From Rhizophagus clarus (Eukaryota; Glomeromycota; Glomeromycetes; Glomerales; Glomeraceae): DNA of 64,000 bases. Under the pieces are notes generated by a model. The model was not told the origin of the DNA, made no database searches, and saw only the letters and a program-made list of their open reading frames with translations. Location of the stretch: assembly GCA_015698045.1 (NCBI GenBank), contig BLAL01000261.1:434001-498000 (forward strand), written 5' to 3'. This document shows, one piece after another, positions 22,753 through 35,306 of this stretch. Every line of letters starts with the position of its first letter. The stretch's first letter is position 1. The translations under genes were made by a program, and so were the position numbers.

Positions 22753-23219
22753 TATTAGTCACTGATATGTTATTTAATATATATTAGGCATAGTTCTATC
22801 TTACACATATCAGGTACTCAATATGTAATACAAATTTTAATACGTTAGATTTTATATTGTATAACGTATTAAGAAATTTTTTAGAGTTTACTTTCTTTAT
22901 AGATTTTTCTTTTTAGAAATTTTTAATTCATTAATATAGTTAAAAAATTTTTATTGTTTTATTTGTTGAATGCACTATCAAGTTTATAAATTTTTTGTAA
23001 AGTATTTAAAAATATGATTATTATTATTAATATTTTTATTTTATTATATATTTTATTACAATAAATTAATAAAAAAGTTACAGTCATTTATAATACAAGT
23101 TTAAGAAAAGTTTGCTCAAACTTTTCTTAATTATGATTACATTAGGATCAAGAGAAACAAGAGAAACTGCAATCTAAAATAAATAAAAAAAATGTTAAAA
23201 CTATTTCTTTAATATTAAA
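22753..23219. other. AT-rich intergenic with one hairpin
   Basis: AAGAAAAGTTTG and its complement CAAACTTTTCTT flank a 3-base loop (about 23102-23129), a strong short hairpin. No gene was recognised. Confidence 0.5.
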
Positions 23220-24110
23220 AAAAAATCCCTTTCTTTTTCCTTACATTTCCAAGTCTGATTCATCCAAGAAGATTAGCAACTTAAAAAAAAATAAAGAAAG
23301 AAATATTAATACAGTCAACTCTCTCTATAGTCACACATTTGGGACAGTTTATATTTGGTGACTATGATGAGATGTGACTATAAGCAATAAAATCTTATAA
23401 TTAAATCAGTAATTTTGACTAGAATTATAAATTGTAATAATTTTGGTTAAATATTCACATCATAGTAATTTTGTCAATATTATTCCAATTATTATGGATT
23501 TATAACCATTAGATTCCTCTTGATGAGACGATTCTAACGAGCCTAAGATCATTGAAATCTGATCATTAGATCATAGAATAATTATATTTTAATAAATATC
23601 TTTTTATAATCACATATATATAAAATTTTTAAAAAAAGATATAATAGTGACTATAGGTAGTTTGTGACTATAAACGATAGTTTTTATATATGAAAATTTG
23701 GGACACTTAAACTAAGGTGACTATATAGGGTAATGTGATTATAATGGAAGTAACTATAAAGGGAGTTGACTGTAATATTTCTTTAATATTAAAAAAATCT
23801 TCACTCTTTTCAACTTATATTTCTTAAGTCTGGTTCATCCAAAAAGGCCAGTAACCTAAAAAAATAAAGAAAAAAATGTTAGTAACATTTTTTTAATATT
23901 AAAAAATTTCCTGCCTTTTTTAACTTATATTTCCAAGTCCAGTTTATCCAAGAAGGCCAGCAACCTAAAAAAATAAAGAAAGAAATGTTAGTAACATTTC
24001 TTTAATATTAAAAAAAAATCATTCCCTTTTCAACTTACATTTGCTCAGTCCAGTTTGTCCAAGAAGACTGACAACTGTTACCCAGCGAATGCAACCGACT
24101 GAAAAGTTAT
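23220..24110 (-). repeat. Tandem array C with exon-like cores, interrupted by a pogo-type MITE
   Basis: Cores lie near 23245-23285, 23825-23860, 23925-23965 and 24030-24080. On the minus strand each core follows a poly-T/AG acceptor-like tract, starts GTTGCTGGCC and runs through TGGACTTGGAAAT to a GTAAG or GTTAA donor-like site. Intervening segments contain the palindrome GAAATGTTAGTAACATTTC. Period is about 100 bp. The architecture is the same as in arrays A and B but the core sequence differs. Confidence 0.7.
23312..23772. mobile_element. 461-bp pogo/Tigger-type MITE inside array C
   Basis: The 23-bp ends start CAGTCAACTC and are inverted with few mismatches (CAGTCAACTCTCTCTATAG against the complement of the right end). 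TA lies directly outside each end (23310-23311, 23773-23774). The CAGT.. start and TA target are typical of pogo/Tigger derivatives. It sits at the centre of the GAAATRTTA palindrome of one array unit. Confidence 0.85.
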
Positions 24111-24657
24111 ATGTAATCTAAAATAACAAATGAGTTTAACTTTAGAGAGCAAAGTTTATTTATAGTCTGAAGGCTAATACTTTTATTATTGTTTATAATT
24201 TATGATCAGATTATTAATAAAATTTTCAGTTGCAACGCATACAATCTAATTGTCTTTATTAATAATACAAGTGACAGTTAACTGTAATTTAAGTTTAACG
24301 CATAAACTTTTTTTTTCACTTAATCCAAATTCCCTTTCTTTTATAATCTTTAATCATTCTATCTTTTCTAAATCTATTACTTTCTAGATTTGTCTTAAAT
24401 CCTAATTCTGGGTACTACAATATTTTAGATTACCCTATAAATTTCCTAACTTTTTCCATTCATGTAGATTATACTAGAATAATTTAATTTATAAAATCTT
24501 ATGTAACATTTTCCTTTCTTTAAGGGTTGAACTCCTGTGAAACTTTTATAAAATTATTTCTAAAGTTTTCGAATTAAAGGATATAAGTACTTTTAATTAC
24601 ATATATCAAACTAATCAAATAATCCTTCCTATTTAGTATTTTTCTTAAATAAATATT
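24111..24657. other. AT-rich intergenic, no gene seen
   Basis: No frame, RNA gene or repeat with clear ends recognised. Confidence 0.4.
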
Positions 24658-25512
24658 AAAGATGTTAGCCGTAATTGATTAGACAATGCCATAATATTAC
24701 AACATATGGCATTATAGTTATGACACTTATCATAATACCGTAATTAGGCTGTAATGCCATAATTGGACTGTAATATCGTAATTAGGCTGTAATGCCTTAA
24801 TGCCGCCTAAGGCTGCCTGCCAAAAGTCATTTGGCTCAATGCCAAAAGTTAAAACTCCCTACATAATGCTATGACATAGTTTTGGTATATATAGTATTAG
24901 TATGATAATATTTTTTAATTCGTATTAATAAAAAAAAATGTTAAAAATGTTTAATGTTTTTTTAATTCGTATTAGTAATAATAAAATGGTTAATTAATAT
25001 TTTTTTAAATACATATTAATAAAAAAAGCTGCGATTTTATTAATAAAGAAAGCCGTGATTTTATAAATAAACAATTTTATTAATAAAAAATAAGCCGTGA
25101 CTTTATTAATAAAAAATAAGCCACGATTTTATTAATAAAAAATAAGCTGCGATTTTATTAATAAAACAAAGCCGCAATTTTTGTTATTAAAAAAAGTTGT
25201 GATTTTGTTAATAAAAAAAACTGCTATTTTATTAATAAAAAAAAGCTGCGATTTTGTTAATATAATAATTTGTTAATAAAAAAGACCTGCAATTTTGTTA
25301 ATAAAAAAAAATCTGCGATTTTATTAATAAAAAAAGCTGCAATTTTATTAATAATCTCATATAAAATAAGCCAATCATAATTACGGCATAATTACAACAT
25401 TACAGCACAATTACGGTATTACAACTTTTACACTCCGAAGAAGCTAGGTTGCAACCTATTACTTACAACACTGTGTCTTATAATTACAGTTACAGGTAAC
25501 ATCTTTAATAAA
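24658..25512. mobile_element. 855-bp TIR element filled by a 30-bp minisatellite
   Basis: The ends GATGTTAGCCGTAATTG and (complement) GATGTTACCTGTAACTG are inverted repeats, and AATAAATATTA lies outside both. Inside the left part CGTAATTAGGCTGTAATGC-like motifs repeat, and related GGCATAATTACAACATTAC motifs lie inside the right end. The centre (24930-25350) holds roughly a dozen copies of a 27-30-bp unit GCYGTGATTTTATTAATAAA. No coding frame. Confidence 0.65.
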
Positions 25513-25869
25513 TATTACTATATATATTTTAGGTTTTACATTATGTCACTTTTGAGTTACTAACATGTGTTTATATTACTTCATTTAATAAATTCTCGTA
25601 TTTTCAAAATCCTATTTCTATTTAATCTTCATAATACTCATGTTAAAATTATTATTATCTTCTTTTCTCATATTTTGTTCTTTTAGTTTTTACGCGTTTT
25701 TAACTTTTATGCATCTTTCTTTTTTTTATATATATAATCATTATTTCTTAAGGTAAGAGTATTATTACACTTTCTATTATTTTTTGTTTTATTACTTTAG
25801 TATTATTTTTTTTAATCTCTCTTTTTTCAATATTATTATGGCTTTTTCTATTGCTTTAACACAGAATAA

Positions 25870-26296
25870 CTTGTTAGTTTTTTACATATTCAAAATATTG
25901 GGCTAGATAGTGATGATTTGGATCTTCTTAAAGATGAAAAAATAAATGAACGTTCTTTTGTTCTATTAACGCAAGACTTGTTACTGACTATGAATTTTAA
26001 AATGGGATTTATTATTTGTATTTTGAAACTTATCTCGTCATTAAAGAAAGAATCTAATTCTTCTGGTGGAAGACTTGATTATTTACAAATTTTTTCTATC
26101 GAACAGTGGTCCAAAGATCATTTTATAGATTGGATTTCTAAAAAAGATTAAACTCTTTCTAGAAATGATAATCATTTTTTTGTAACCTTAATTGGATTAC
26201 TTAAAGATGATTCTTTACTCTCAACAAGATCCTGCTTTATTATAAAAGATTTCTTTGCTGAAACTTGAAGTTTACAATCGATATTGAATAAATATC
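25870..26296 (+). pseudogene. SAM-domain gene, N-terminal half (5' half of a split gene?)
   Basis: Reading QNIGLDSDDLDLLKDEKIN, then RSFVLLTQDLLLT and FKMGFIICILKLISSLKKES gives a pattern resembling a sterile alpha motif (SAM) domain: LxxDDLxxLKDExIxxxxFLxLT followed by a hydrophobic helix. Downstream are GGRLDYLQIFSIEQWSKDHF and, in frame past a stop, FVTLIGLLKDDSLLSTRSCF and IIKDFFAET, continuing to about 26296 where GATATC-type repeats begin. At least two in-frame stops exist. The blocks match, from memory, the N-terminal part of a long Rhizophagus family whose C-terminal part is found at 48990-49979 on the same strand. Confidence 0.55.
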
Positions 26297-26975
26297 ATAA
26301 TGATGTCATTACGATATCATTACGATATTTTAACAAAAAATCGAATCGACATCATTAAGTTAGTCTTAACTATGTTTATTCGATATTGATTGGTTTGATA
26401 TTTCTGCGATCACTATACGACATTTATTTGATATTGTAACTATATCGTAGCAATAACGTATTAACATCAAATTAACATTGCCAAAGTATTATAACATTTA
26501 TTTGATATCATAACTATATCATAAAGATAACATATTAACATCGAATTAACATTGCCAAAGTATTATAATATTTATTCAGTATCGTAACTATATCGTAAAG
26601 ATAACGTATTAACATCAAATTAATATTGCCAAAGTATTATAACATTTATTTGATATCGTAACTATATAGTAAAGATAACATATTAATATCGAATTAACAT
26701 TGCCAAAGTATTATAATATTTATTCGATATCGTAACTATATTATAAAGATAACATATTAACATCGAATTAATATTGCAAAGTATTATAATATTTATTCGA
26801 TATCATAACTATATCGTAGTAATATCATATTAACATTAAATTAATATTACGAAAATGTTTTTACATTTACTCGACATCATAACTATATCATAGAAATATC
26901 ATATTAATATTGAATTAACATCGCTAAAGTATTATAACATTTATTTGATATTATAACTACATCATAGTAATTTCA
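26297..26975. repeat. Tandem array of about 80-88-bp GATATCGTAACTATATCG units
   Basis: About seven degenerate units contain GATATCGTAACTATATCG, AAAGATAACATATTAACATC and AATTAACATTGCCAAAG. It opens with ATCATAATGATGTCATTACG, similar to the inverted right-hand region near 48.8 kb. No frame crosses it. Confidence 0.7.
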
Positions 26976-27479
26976 TAAATTACATCATAAAAAATGATTT
27001 TAAATTTATTACATTATAATAATAATTTACATTAATAGTAATAATAATAAGAAAATAAAGAAGAAAATAAAGGTGTCTGTTCAACATTAGCATCAGGAGT
27101 TATTCTATGTAGATTTATGTGAAAAAATACATGTAAAATCTATATACACTATTCTATATAGTTTTAATGACCCAACATGGATTTCATGTGGATCTAATTT
27201 TATGTGTGAAAAAAATTTATGTAAAATTATATAAATTTTTTATTTTAAAATCAAATAAAATTTATGTATTTTTTATGTAATATTTAATATTATAAACATA
27301 TAAAATCGCAAATTTATTATTTTATAGCTATTAAATTTTACTATGATCATACTAACTAGTAATCATCTGATGATGATATTGAAACAGACTCATCATTATT
27401 ACATTTATTATCCTATAAAAATATATCATATTTATAAAAAAAATATTATATAATAATTAATATTGAATTACATTATACT

Positions 27480-28815
27480 TACTGCATACTGAATTAATTT
27501 TGAAATAATGTAATTTTCGTCCATTTCAATCTTTGGGTGTTTGGGATCCAACATATTTTGAACACATGCCTTAATTATAAAAGTATTATTTTTAGTTGCA
27601 TTTTTACCAAACACTTTTATAACAATTTGAGAAAGTAACGACTCATCATCTTTATCGATAGTAGTTTCTAGATTTTTAAACCACCACTGGACTTTATCAT
27701 TTGATTTCCATATGGCAAGATCCATTTGGCTAGTGGATGTATCTACTTTTTCTAATTGACCTTTTAAACATGACCATGTATGTCGACGTATTGTTCTAAA
27801 TAAATTTCCATGATATGAACAATAATATGAACTAACCTAAACAATTATTAATATAATGTATGATTATTAGCATAATATAAATAAATAACATAAATAAAAA
27901 AAACATTTAAATTTACCTTTCCTTCAATTCTTTGCCATAATATATTTCATTTAGTAAGTTGTTCATATTTTTGCATTTTTTCAGGAATCATTATGTTTTT
28001 TTATATGCAATGAAAGTGACTCTTCCTTTGGATATAAGCAATCATTTATTATTTCTTTAACACCATCTTTCACGTATGGCTATATAAATGGAAATTAAAA
28101 ATAGAATATAAAAATAATATTTAACAAATGTATATACCTCCCACCATTCAGACTTTTTCTTTCCTTCTGTAATACTTTCTAATTTTTCAGTTATGGATTT
28201 ATTAATTTGTTTGATTTGCGTTTGAATTTGAACCATATTCTTTTCTTGTTTTTGAAACATAGCCATGGTTTGATTGTATGCCTGTTCATGAAGATCAAAA
28301 AGCATCTTCATTTGGTTTTCAATAACTATATTTTAAAAGGATTTAAATTTATCAGATAATAATAATAATCATCATCAATTAAATTTCTTGAAACGTGCCA
28401 TTAATATTGTGATTGGTAGCACTAGTAGGAATTTGATTTTGGACAATATCAGCCAATGGTAAACAAGAAGAACTATCTTCAACTGTAAGTGGTTTATATG
28501 AGTCTTTTAACAGATCATCATCTGTAGTATTTGATATATCATCTGTTAATAATGTTGTGTCAAGTACAAATCTTGGAGTAAAAGACTCATCGTTAGTATC
28601 AAGCATAGTTCTCAAAGTAGGTGGCTTGGATACTATAGCATCATCAGTAGATTTTGAAGTGTTTATAGATTTTGAAATAGGTGGCTTGGATACATTGAAT
28701 GTTTTATTGATTGTAGATTTTAAAATAAGTGGCTTATTAACTTTCTGTGCAACAGTCTTCTGTTTTTTCTTTTTATTGTTTGATACAGAGTTTGTATTTG
28801 TTTTAAATTTATCAA
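27480..28815 (-). CDS. Divergent accessory gene of the CACTA-like element
   Basis: Read on the minus strand: a Lys/Ser/Thr-rich N-terminal part (28816 to about 28380, with [20 protein letters not shown], acidic and low-complexity), a coiled-coil exon (about 28311-28140, [20 protein letters not shown]), and a C-terminal part (about 27830-27480) with [18 protein letters not shown] and [20 protein letters not shown]. Splice-like GT..AG borders separate the pieces. I recognise no catalytic domain. By position, opposite to the transposase within one element, it may play the part of the DNA-binding second protein (TnpA-like) of CACTA elements; this is inference. Integrity was not verified exon by exon. 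Confidence 0.45.
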
Positions 28816-29453
28816 TAATCTAAATAAAAAAAAAATTTATTTTTTATCTTCTTTGAAGTTCATTGTATTATGTATATTGTAATAATAGTATTTACAGATT
28901 CAATATCTTGCCGATTATTTACTATACGCTTCGAGTTTGACCTAAGATTTCTTATGGTTAAAAAAAATTAACAAAGTGATGAAAGGTAAAGTAAATAAGA
29001 AAATTAAAAAGAAAACAAAAAGTAAAAGGTAAAAAAGTAAAAAGCTAAAAGCTTAAAAAAGTTTAAGTTTATTTTATTTATACTATTTATATGGAATGAT
29101 TATATAATTACAAATCACAATTTACTAATAATCGTACTATATATTTATTTTGTAGATCAGTTAAAAGACAGAGTTCAATGCAGAATTAGATCATCACAAT
29201 TAGGTGCAACAATTATAACATGTCAGTATGATTAAAAATGCATACTTTACTTTGTCACCCTTTTTTTAGTTTAAGTTGATTATAGTGCTTGTATAATTAG
29301 CTATAAATGAATTATAGTCTCAAATAAATAAATTATTTTTTGAGTATATATCAAATATTTTTTTTTTCTATCTTTGATTTTGATGAATTCATTTATTCTT
29401 GCATTTTATCAATTTTATTAATTTCGATTAAAAGTTACTTCAATTTTCAAAAA

Positions 29454-32400
29454 ATGTGGACATGCAATATTTGCTTCAAAACTTTTGACCATTCAACAAG
29501 TTATTATAATTATCACTGAAGTCACAAATCTAATTATGAAATAAGCAGTAGTGAGCAAGAGTCAAGTTCAGATGAAGAGAAATTTTCTTCAAATCAAATA
29601 TTTTCAAAAAAAGATGATGTTCATGTTTGTAATCATGATAGTAATGATGAAGGTAGAGGATCAGATGAAAGTATTGAAGATAAAGAATTGAATGAAAGTG
29701 AAGGTGAAGAGTCAAGTAAAAGTGATGAAAATGAGATTATATCTGGTGATCTGCCTATTCCTATTATCAAACATCTGATTCCTTCAGCTAATATAGATGG
29801 AATGGCAAATTCTAATTTTTTTGAAAATGATGATCAAACCTTCTCTGATAATAATGAACAAGATTTTTCAAATGAAATTTATCATGATTTTGTTATACTT
29901 GTTAAGTGTTTCAAAGTATTTTTTGTTAAAATTAATTATTTATTTCAATACTAATTTTTGAAAAATTAGGTAGTACATCACAAACTTTCTAATGATGTTG
30001 GTGATGCATTTCTCAAATTTCTATACACTCATGCAAATTTATCTAAAAAAATGTTACCATCTTCCACTCGTAGTGCTTGTCAATTCTTAGATAGTTTAAT
30101 GAAAAAATATACTTTATTTAATTCAATACCTATAATCAATATTGGTGATATCCAATACAATTTTGAATATCGGCCAATTTTATCAGGAATTGAAGAAATT
30201 GTAGGTAATGCAGAAATTGCAAAAGAATTGGTGTTTGATTATAATGAGATTTGGATTAACCAAAAAGTAAATAACCTTTAAATGTTTATATTAGTATTTT
30301 CTTTATATTTACATCATATTAATAATATTAATTTGACGATTTTAGATTAATCAAGAATGATCTTATAATAAAATGTTTAATTGTGATTAGTGGAAGCAAG
30401 CAAATAATCATGTACCTTATGGGAGTAAGATTTTACCAATCATATTTTATTCAGATGCAACTACACTTGACCACTTTGAAAAGAGTTTTTGACATCCAAT
30501 ATTCATTACTATTGGAAATATTCCCACTAATCTCTGTAATAAACCTGAATCAAAAGTACTTGTTGGCCTAATACTTATTTTAGAAGGGTCTAAACAAAAG
30601 AAAAAAACTAAAGAATTTCGTGAAGCAATTCAAATTACTTTTCATAAATATTTTGAAATTCTTCTTGCTCCTATTCAAGCTCAAGAACAAATAGGCATAC
30701 AGCTAAAAGTTGGTAATAGTTATGTATGGTGTACAATGATAGTAGCAATGATATTGGGAGATTGGCCAGAAAATGAAAAATATTGTTTAACATATGGTGG
30801 ATCAAAATGTCAAAGTTCTTGTCACAGCTATCTTATTGATCGAAATAATTTAAATAAAATTAACTTGACAATGGAAGAAATATTACCAAAAACACAGTAA
30901 AATATGCAAACTGCAATTAATTCTAGTTTGACAAAAAATTATTCTATTCATGAGCAGAATAATGCCTTTTGGAATTTACCATATGTAATTTTAATAATGT
31001 TTTTAATAATAATAATAATAGTTTACTAATACTTTATTCATTTTATTTAAGAAATTTTAACATTTATAGTGCAACAGTACCAGAAAAAATGCACCACCTT
31101 GACCTTGACCTTTTTCCTTATATGATTGAATTTACACATAATTTATTGAAGAATCAGAGAGGAAATGCATTAATTGAAAAAATGGATACAAGACTTGCAA
31201 CTATTCTACGGCATCATGGCCTTAAAATTTTCCATAATAGATTAGCAGATCTTGCTCGTTTTACCATACTTGAGTATCAAAATATGATGCAAGTTATGCC
31301 ATTTGTACTTGATGGATTATTAGAGGGAAGACTGGATAGCAAATTGATAGGATTATATTTAAAATGGAATGATATGTATATAAAATCAAGAAAATCAGCA
31401 TTTACTGAAATTGAGTTAGATGATTTTGAGGTATTGATATGATTATAATTAATTATTATTATATAAATCCTATTAATATTAATTAATTTAACTAATTAAT
31501 AATATAGAAATTAATGAAGAGTTGGGCAAAAGACTTTATTTTAATTGGTTCTTACTCTGATAATCAATGTCAATATCCAAAACTTCATCATTTTCTTTAT
31601 CATATGATTCCTACTATTAAGAATTATGGATCACCGAATGGTTAGAATGCTGAAACATTTGAAGCTTTATATAAAACTTATATTAAGGATTCTTATCATA
31701 TGTCAAATAAGCGTAATGTTAATTCTCAGATTTTAGGAACCGTAAGTATCAATTTACTAAAAATTAACAATTTTTATTTAAATTTGGAGTATATTATTAA
31801 TATTATTTTTAATGCAAAAATAGGTTATGCGGAAATTAACTTTACAAGAAGTATACAAGATAATATTTCTCAATAAGCCACGTTATTTTTATCAATCTAA
31901 TAATGTTATTTTATATAAAAATTACAATAATATACCATTCTGACTCATTGAAACTATAGTTAATGAATTAAAAATAAGGGAAGGCTCATCAGAAATTATT
32001 GATGGATTAGAAGATTTTTTAGAAGCATATGAATATTTGAAAATAATATGATCTGATTTAAACGAAGAGGATAATATTATTGATGTGAAAACAACTATGA
32101 TTTCACTTTATGAATCAGTACGTCTAACTAATGGCAAATTTGTTCGAGCAACATTATCTTATAATAATTTACTGATGTTTAATAATATATCAATTAAAAT
32201 TGACGAAAGCTAGTTAAAAGAGTTTGTAACATATGATAATTTATGCTTTGCTAAGGCAAATATATTAAATTTCTATCACAAAAATTAATTAAAAAAAAAA
32301 TAATTAATTAACAAACAATTGTTAAATTGTAAGTTCATTTGCTCGTACATGTATTTTTAAATAATAATCATGAAGGTTTAAAGTTGGCTTTAGTTCAGTG

Positions 32401-32569
32401 GTATGATTTGAAAGTTCAATCTAAACATTTTAGATTAGATTGTCCGTATATGAAAATGACTAATTTATATAATTTGATTCCAATTAAATCAATTAATGAA
32501 ATAGTCCATGTCATACCACAATTTGAAAAAATTAATTCTTATTATATAAATACGTTTGTAAATCTTTAA
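29454..32569 (+). pseudogene. Plavaka-type CACTA transposase, several exons, decayed
   Basis: Starts MWTCNICFKTF, a C2H2-like zinc finger, followed by an acidic Ser/Glu/Asp linker (29560-29900). Then come VPYGSKILPIIFYSDATTL (about 30410), LVGLILILEGSKQKKK, FHKYFEILLAPIQAQEQIG, WCTMIVAMILGDWPENEKYC, GGSKCQSSCHSY (about 30800), EKMHHLDLDLFPYMIEFTHN (from 31085) and HHGLKIFHNRLADLARF. The C-terminus reads LALVQWYDLKVQSKHF and INEIVHVIPQFEKINSYYI, the characteristic Plavaka ending. Introns near 29895-29970, 30270-30345, 30985-31067 and 31430-31505 are AT-rich. Several in-frame stops and shifts (for instance near 30510, 30898, 31645 and 31940) make it probably inactive. Confidence 0.75.
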
Positions 32570-33045
32570 TAAAATTTTTTTAATAAATATATATATATCA
32601 TTTTTAAACTTACATAAATTTGAAAATTTTATATAAAATATATAATGACATATAAAATATCTATATAATATTTATTTAACTGTAAATTACATATCAATTT
32701 ATATTTAACTAGTTATATATCTAGATAGTTTTATATAAAATATTTGCATAACACTTATTTGATTATAAATTATATATTTAACTAACTCTACATTCATATA
32801 ATTTTATATGAAATATTTATATAAATTTATTTAACTATAAATTATAAATAAATTTATATTTAAATAATTCTATATTCGTACAAATTTTATATAAAATATT
32901 TATAATATTTTTACAGTTATATAAAAAATAAATCAACTATTCATGTGTATTACAGATTTATAAAAATTTATATAATAATTTTACATTGGATATATATGGA
33001 ATTATAGACATTACATAGACTCTATAAAAAATACAACTCCTAATG

Positions 33046-34127
33046 AGGTATCAATTCCTAGCAGATCCTTACACAGTACTTTAGGGTTTTAATTTTAGTA
33101 GCTTTGGTTTTGGGTTTGGTTTTAGTTTTGGTTTAGTTTTGGTTTTAGTTTTAGTTTTCTCCCTAGAGTTTCTGATCACACTTTCACCATATAGATTTAC
33201 TAACGTCTACTAAGGCACACACCTAACAGAACAACAACACCTGAGAAGTAAAGTAATATTCAATGTGGATAGAATGGATGGGTCAGATATGATAAATAAT
33301 GAAAACAAAATGGAAACAAAATAAAAGCGAAAAGAAAAAAGGAGACAAGATCAAAAAGAAATGATAAAGAATATTGATAGAAAAAGATGAAATAAAAAGA
33401 AAGAGAGACGAAAAAAGAGAAATAAAAGGAAAAAGAAACAAAAACTGAAGGGAGAATGAAAGGGGGGTCACATTTTCCTTTTTCTTTTTTTTCTTTTCAT
33501 GTGATGAGTGAATACATCTTATTCCTTTTATTCTATACATAAGTAGGATCCAATCGCTAAGGGTAAATTTAAAAAAATAAAAAATATAAAAATAATAATT
33601 ATAATTAATATAATATACTCTTTATAAAATATATTTAAAATTTAAATTTAATACATAACCTTGGAATAATGGTTAAAGCAGGTAATCTTCAGGATTTTGA
33701 GAAAAAATAAAAATAATAATATTTTTAACGTTAGCTCTTTAAATTTTGAAAGTGTTAATTCTTAAAACATAATATTATAAAAAAAAAATGCTGGCTGTTA
33801 TGACTGATGCCACCCTGGATAAAGTAATTGGTGGCAGAAAATGTCATAAAATATCCAGCCCTATTTCACAACATTTTCCTTTAGGCTAAGCAAATATTAC
33901 AAAAGAAAGCTTCAAATATATTCAGCAATTTGAACATAGCATTTGAGAATATATTCTAACTCCCTTAAGTAATATCACAGTCTAACAAAGAAAAACTCAA
34001 ACTATACCCTATTGTAAAGAAAGTACATAACTAATCCCTCCTACAGAACCAGTAGACTTTACGAATGTGGTAGAGTCCAAAAAAATATGAAAAATATGTA
34101 TATATCCCATTTTCATACCTGCTTAAT
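33046..34127. other. Intergenic with TTTTGG/TTTTAG repeat
   Basis: 33080-33165 consists of degenerate TTTTGG and TTTTAG hexamers. 33290-33480 is purine-rich (AAAGAAA...). The minus frame at 33283-33540 is compositional. The rest shows nothing recognisable. Confidence 0.4.
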
Positions 34128-34498
34128 GGCTTCACTATTTATTTAAAAGTAGTTTTTTTGTCTTATATATTTTTCGGCAAACGGTTTTCGTGTTGATGAC
34201 TATATCGAATATATAAACTAAAATGCCAAAGTACTGTTAATATTGTAAAAGATAAGTAAAGTATACTTGGATAAAAGCAAAAAAAAGAAAATACCGTAAA
34301 GTGTTAAAATAGTAATATTTGGCTTCACTATTTATTTTTTTTGTCTTATACGTTTTTAGCGAACGGTTTTCGTGTTAGTAGTTATATCAAATATATAAAC
34401 TAATATGCCAAAGTATTGTTAATATTGTAAAAGATAAGTAAAGTATACTTGGATAAAAGAGAGAAGAAAAAAATACTGTAAAATGTTAAAATATAAGA
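34128..34498. repeat. 193-bp tandem duplication
   Basis: GGCTTCACTATTTATTT begins both copies (34128 and 34321). Shared blocks include AACGGTTTTCGTGTT and GATAAGTAAAGTATACTTGG. The copies differ at scattered positions, so the duplication is not recent. Confidence 0.85.
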
Positions 34499-35306
34499 CA
34501 AATATAATATTTTTAAGAAGAGAGAAGTGTATTTTTGAAAAATAAACAAAAAAATCATGCATTAATAAACCAAATTTTAGCTATTTTTAGATATCACATG
34601 CATGTAATCAAAGTGATTTTTATTACATCATGCATGAGGATCAATGTAATTTTATTGGTTAATTTTAACCAAAATTTTAGTCATTTCTTCATTACACAAA
34701 ATATTTGCTATGTCCACTAGTGAAAACGAGACTGCGGAAGACATTTATGAATTTTTAAAAAAGAATGAAATTTCAGTTGTTATTTTAATGGTTTAAAGAT
34801 TATTTACGTTAACGCTAAAATAAGAAATTATAAAATCAACAATTTTTCTAATAATAATTAAATTACTATGCTATCTTAGTAATAAACTTGATTATTAGTT
34901 ATTTATTAACATTTTTTAATCCAAGAGCGAAAATAAATATATATAAATCAACCTTGTCATTTCCTTCGGCGAGACCTATTAAGTGTTCAAAAGTCTGATT
35001 GGATTTTTGCGTGCAAGTTATTAAATGATTAGGTAATACAAACTTATTTAGGATGTGATATATGATTTTCTTTATTTGTGAAATCGGTTGATTATATTGA
35101 GACACTTTTCACACTTATTAGCATTTATATTATCAATTAAAAGTATTAACTTATATTTGAAGATAAGAAATTTATTATAAGTTTATTTATAATTTTGATT
35201 TTTTCATAGATAGATTGCCATTTGATAATTAATTAATTGGTTAGGATTCGTCAGGTACTTTAATAAAGAATTATATATAATTTGATAATAGACTTTAATA
35301 ACAAAC
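34499..35306. other. Intergenic with two short gene remnants
   Basis: At 34710 an ATG opens MSTSENETAEDIYEFLKKNE and stops after about 28 codons; it looks like the first exon of a SAM-type family gene cut short. On the minus strand 34899-35060 reads TCTQKSNQTFEHLIGLAEGN and DLYIFIFALGLKNVNK, perhaps a last exon. Neither can be tied to a complete gene. Confidence 0.3.

Larger units (their letters stand above)
27085..33045. mobile_element. CACTA-like (Plavaka-type) transposon, about 6 kb
   Basis: The block encloses a Plavaka-like transposase (plus, 29454-32569) and a divergent accessory gene (minus, 27480-28815). Candidate termini are CATCAGGAGTT (27089) and its complement AACTCCTAATG (about 33037). 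Subterminal regions are rich in short repeats, ATGTAAAATYTATATA on the left and ATAAAATATTTATATAA on the right, as CACTA elements typically have. A target duplication was not recognised, so the exact ends are provisional. Confidence 0.5.

Noticed and set aside
33080-33165. Telomere-like TTTTGG/TTTTAG repeat
   Set aside because: Not the TTAGGG type expected in fungi, degenerate and short; more likely a simple-sequence drift.
33780-34090. Less AT-rich stretch considered as a possible tRNA or small RNA gene
   Set aside because: No cloverleaf, no A/B box pair that I could recognise.
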